From NCBI GenBank assembly GCA_005779525.1, contig SXIZ01000088.1, positions 1-6,386 on the forward strand: 6,386 bases of DNA, given 5' to 3'. The position numbers and the translations under genes are program-made. This DNA is from Methylococcaceae bacterium. Lineage in GTDB: Bacteria > Pseudomonadota > Gammaproteobacteria > Methylococcales > Methylomonadaceae. Shown in pieces: positions 5,775 to 6,386 of the stretch. The notes beneath the pieces were generated by a model. It had not been told where the DNA came from. It saw only the letters and a list, made by a program, of their open reading frames with translations, and did not search any database. The number at the start of each line of letters is the position of its first letter. Position 1 is the stretch's first letter.

Positions 5775-6386
5775 ATGTCCGCAATCATAAAACTTAGTCA
5801 TGTCTCCAAAACCTATACTCTGGGCGACACGCTCCAGCCAGTACTCCAAGATATCTCATTGCAGATTAATGCAGGTGAGTTTGTAGCGATTGTCGGTCCT
5901 TCCGGCAATGGTAAATCAACCTTATTGAATTTGCTGACTGGGATAGATCGCCCCACCGCGGGACAAATCGAAGTCTGCGGTAGTTCATTACCTACCTTAG
6001 GGGAAGAGCAATTATCCCGCTGGCGTGGTCAGCAGGTTGGCATTGTGTTTCAGTTTTTTCAGCTCTTGCCCTCACTGAATTTATTGCAGAATATCTTGCT
6101 CCCCATGGATTTTAGTGCCCAGCTACCTAAACGTGAACGCCTGCAACGGGGGCAGTATTTACTCAATCTGGTGGGTTTATCTGCGTATGCTCAGCATTTA
6201 CCCAGTCAGGTTTCTGGCGGCCAGCAACAACGGGCGGCGATTGCTCGGGCGTTGGCGAATGATCCGCCCTTGATTGTGGCCGACGAACCCACAGGCAATT
6301 TAGATGCCGCGACTGCAGAATCGGTGTTTAGCTTGTTTACCGATTTAAAACAACAGGGCAAAACCCTGGTGATGGTCACGCATAAT
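5775..6386 (+). CDS. ABC transporter ATP-binding protein, LolD/MacB/FtsE-like (3' end outside window)
   Basis: The first 204 codons of an ATPase subunit, open to the window edge. Walker A is GPSGNGKS (residues 41-48), the Q-loop is in VFQFFQLLP (Q93), the signature is VSGGQQQR (146-153), Walker B is LIVADEP (166-172, D170 and E171) and the H-loop His is H203. All catalytic elements are intact, and members are typically about 220-240 residues, so only the tail is missing. EPTGNLD and the VFQFFQLLP Q-loop place it among ATPases that serve lipoprotein-release (LolCDE), MacB-type or FtsEX-type permeases; a permease gene would be expected just beyond 6386. The start at 5775 gives a normal family N terminus. 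An in-frame ATG at 5727 would add 16 residues but sits in the -10 region. Its divergent orientation gives no direct link to carotenoid synthesis. Confidence 0.88.
   Translation, partial: MSAIIKLSHVSKTYTLGDTLQPVLQDISLQINAGEFVAIVGPSGNGKSTLLNLLTGIDRPTAGQIEVCGSSLPTLGEEQLSRWRGQQVGIVFQFFQLLPSLNLLQNILLPMDFSAQLPKRERLQRGQYLLNLVGLSAYAQHLPSQVSGGQQQRAAIARALANDPPLIVADEPTGNLDAATAESVFSLFTDLKQQGKTLVMVTHN

Overview
The window holds a C30 (triterpenoid) carotenoid oxidation cluster on the minus strand. It is flanked on the left by a family of palindrome-rich tandem repeats and on the right by a divergent ABC-transporter ATPase gene that runs off the edge. The crtN-like desaturase, aldehyde dehydrogenase and second CrtN-type oxidase, in that order, strongly resemble the crtN1-ald-crtN2 arrangement I recall from the type I methanotroph Methylomonas sp. 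16a. Moderate, slightly AT-leaning base composition and gammaproteobacterial-looking proteins fit a Methylococcales-like gammaproteobacterium. This assignment rests on recalled protein similarity, not on a search.

Layout, left to right. Positions 1-402 hold two nearly complete copies (about 186 and 184 bp) and one truncated copy of a repeat built from alternating AACCCGAC / GTCGGGTT arms, with no credible gene. Positions 407-5016 hold three tightly packed minus-strand genes, transcribed right to left: crtN (3505-5016), ald (1910-3505) and crtP/crtN2 (407-1909). The junctions are a one-base TAATG overlap and an abutting TAAATG, so the three are almost certainly co-translated. Positions 5017-5127 are a 111-bp gap with a good promoter for crtN and a 21-bp dyad filling its spacer. 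Positions 5128-5700 encode a small membrane methyltransferase of the isoprenylcysteine carboxyl methyltransferase type, in the same orientation. Positions 5701-5774 are a divergent promoter region. From 5775 to the edge runs the first 204 codons of a LolD/MacB-type ATPase.

Working model. CrtN desaturates 4,4'-diapophytoene, CrtP/CrtN2 oxidises the terminal methyl groups to aldehydes, and Ald oxidises these to carboxylic acids. The upstream ICMT-like enzyme is a possible, unproven cap that would methylate an isoprenoid carboxylate. The synthase making the C30 backbone, and any glycosyl- or acyltransferase, are not in the window.

The main points for a second look are the alternating-arm repeat array, the crtN promoter with an operator-like dyad, and the ICMT-like gene next to enzymes that make isoprenoid carboxylic acids.
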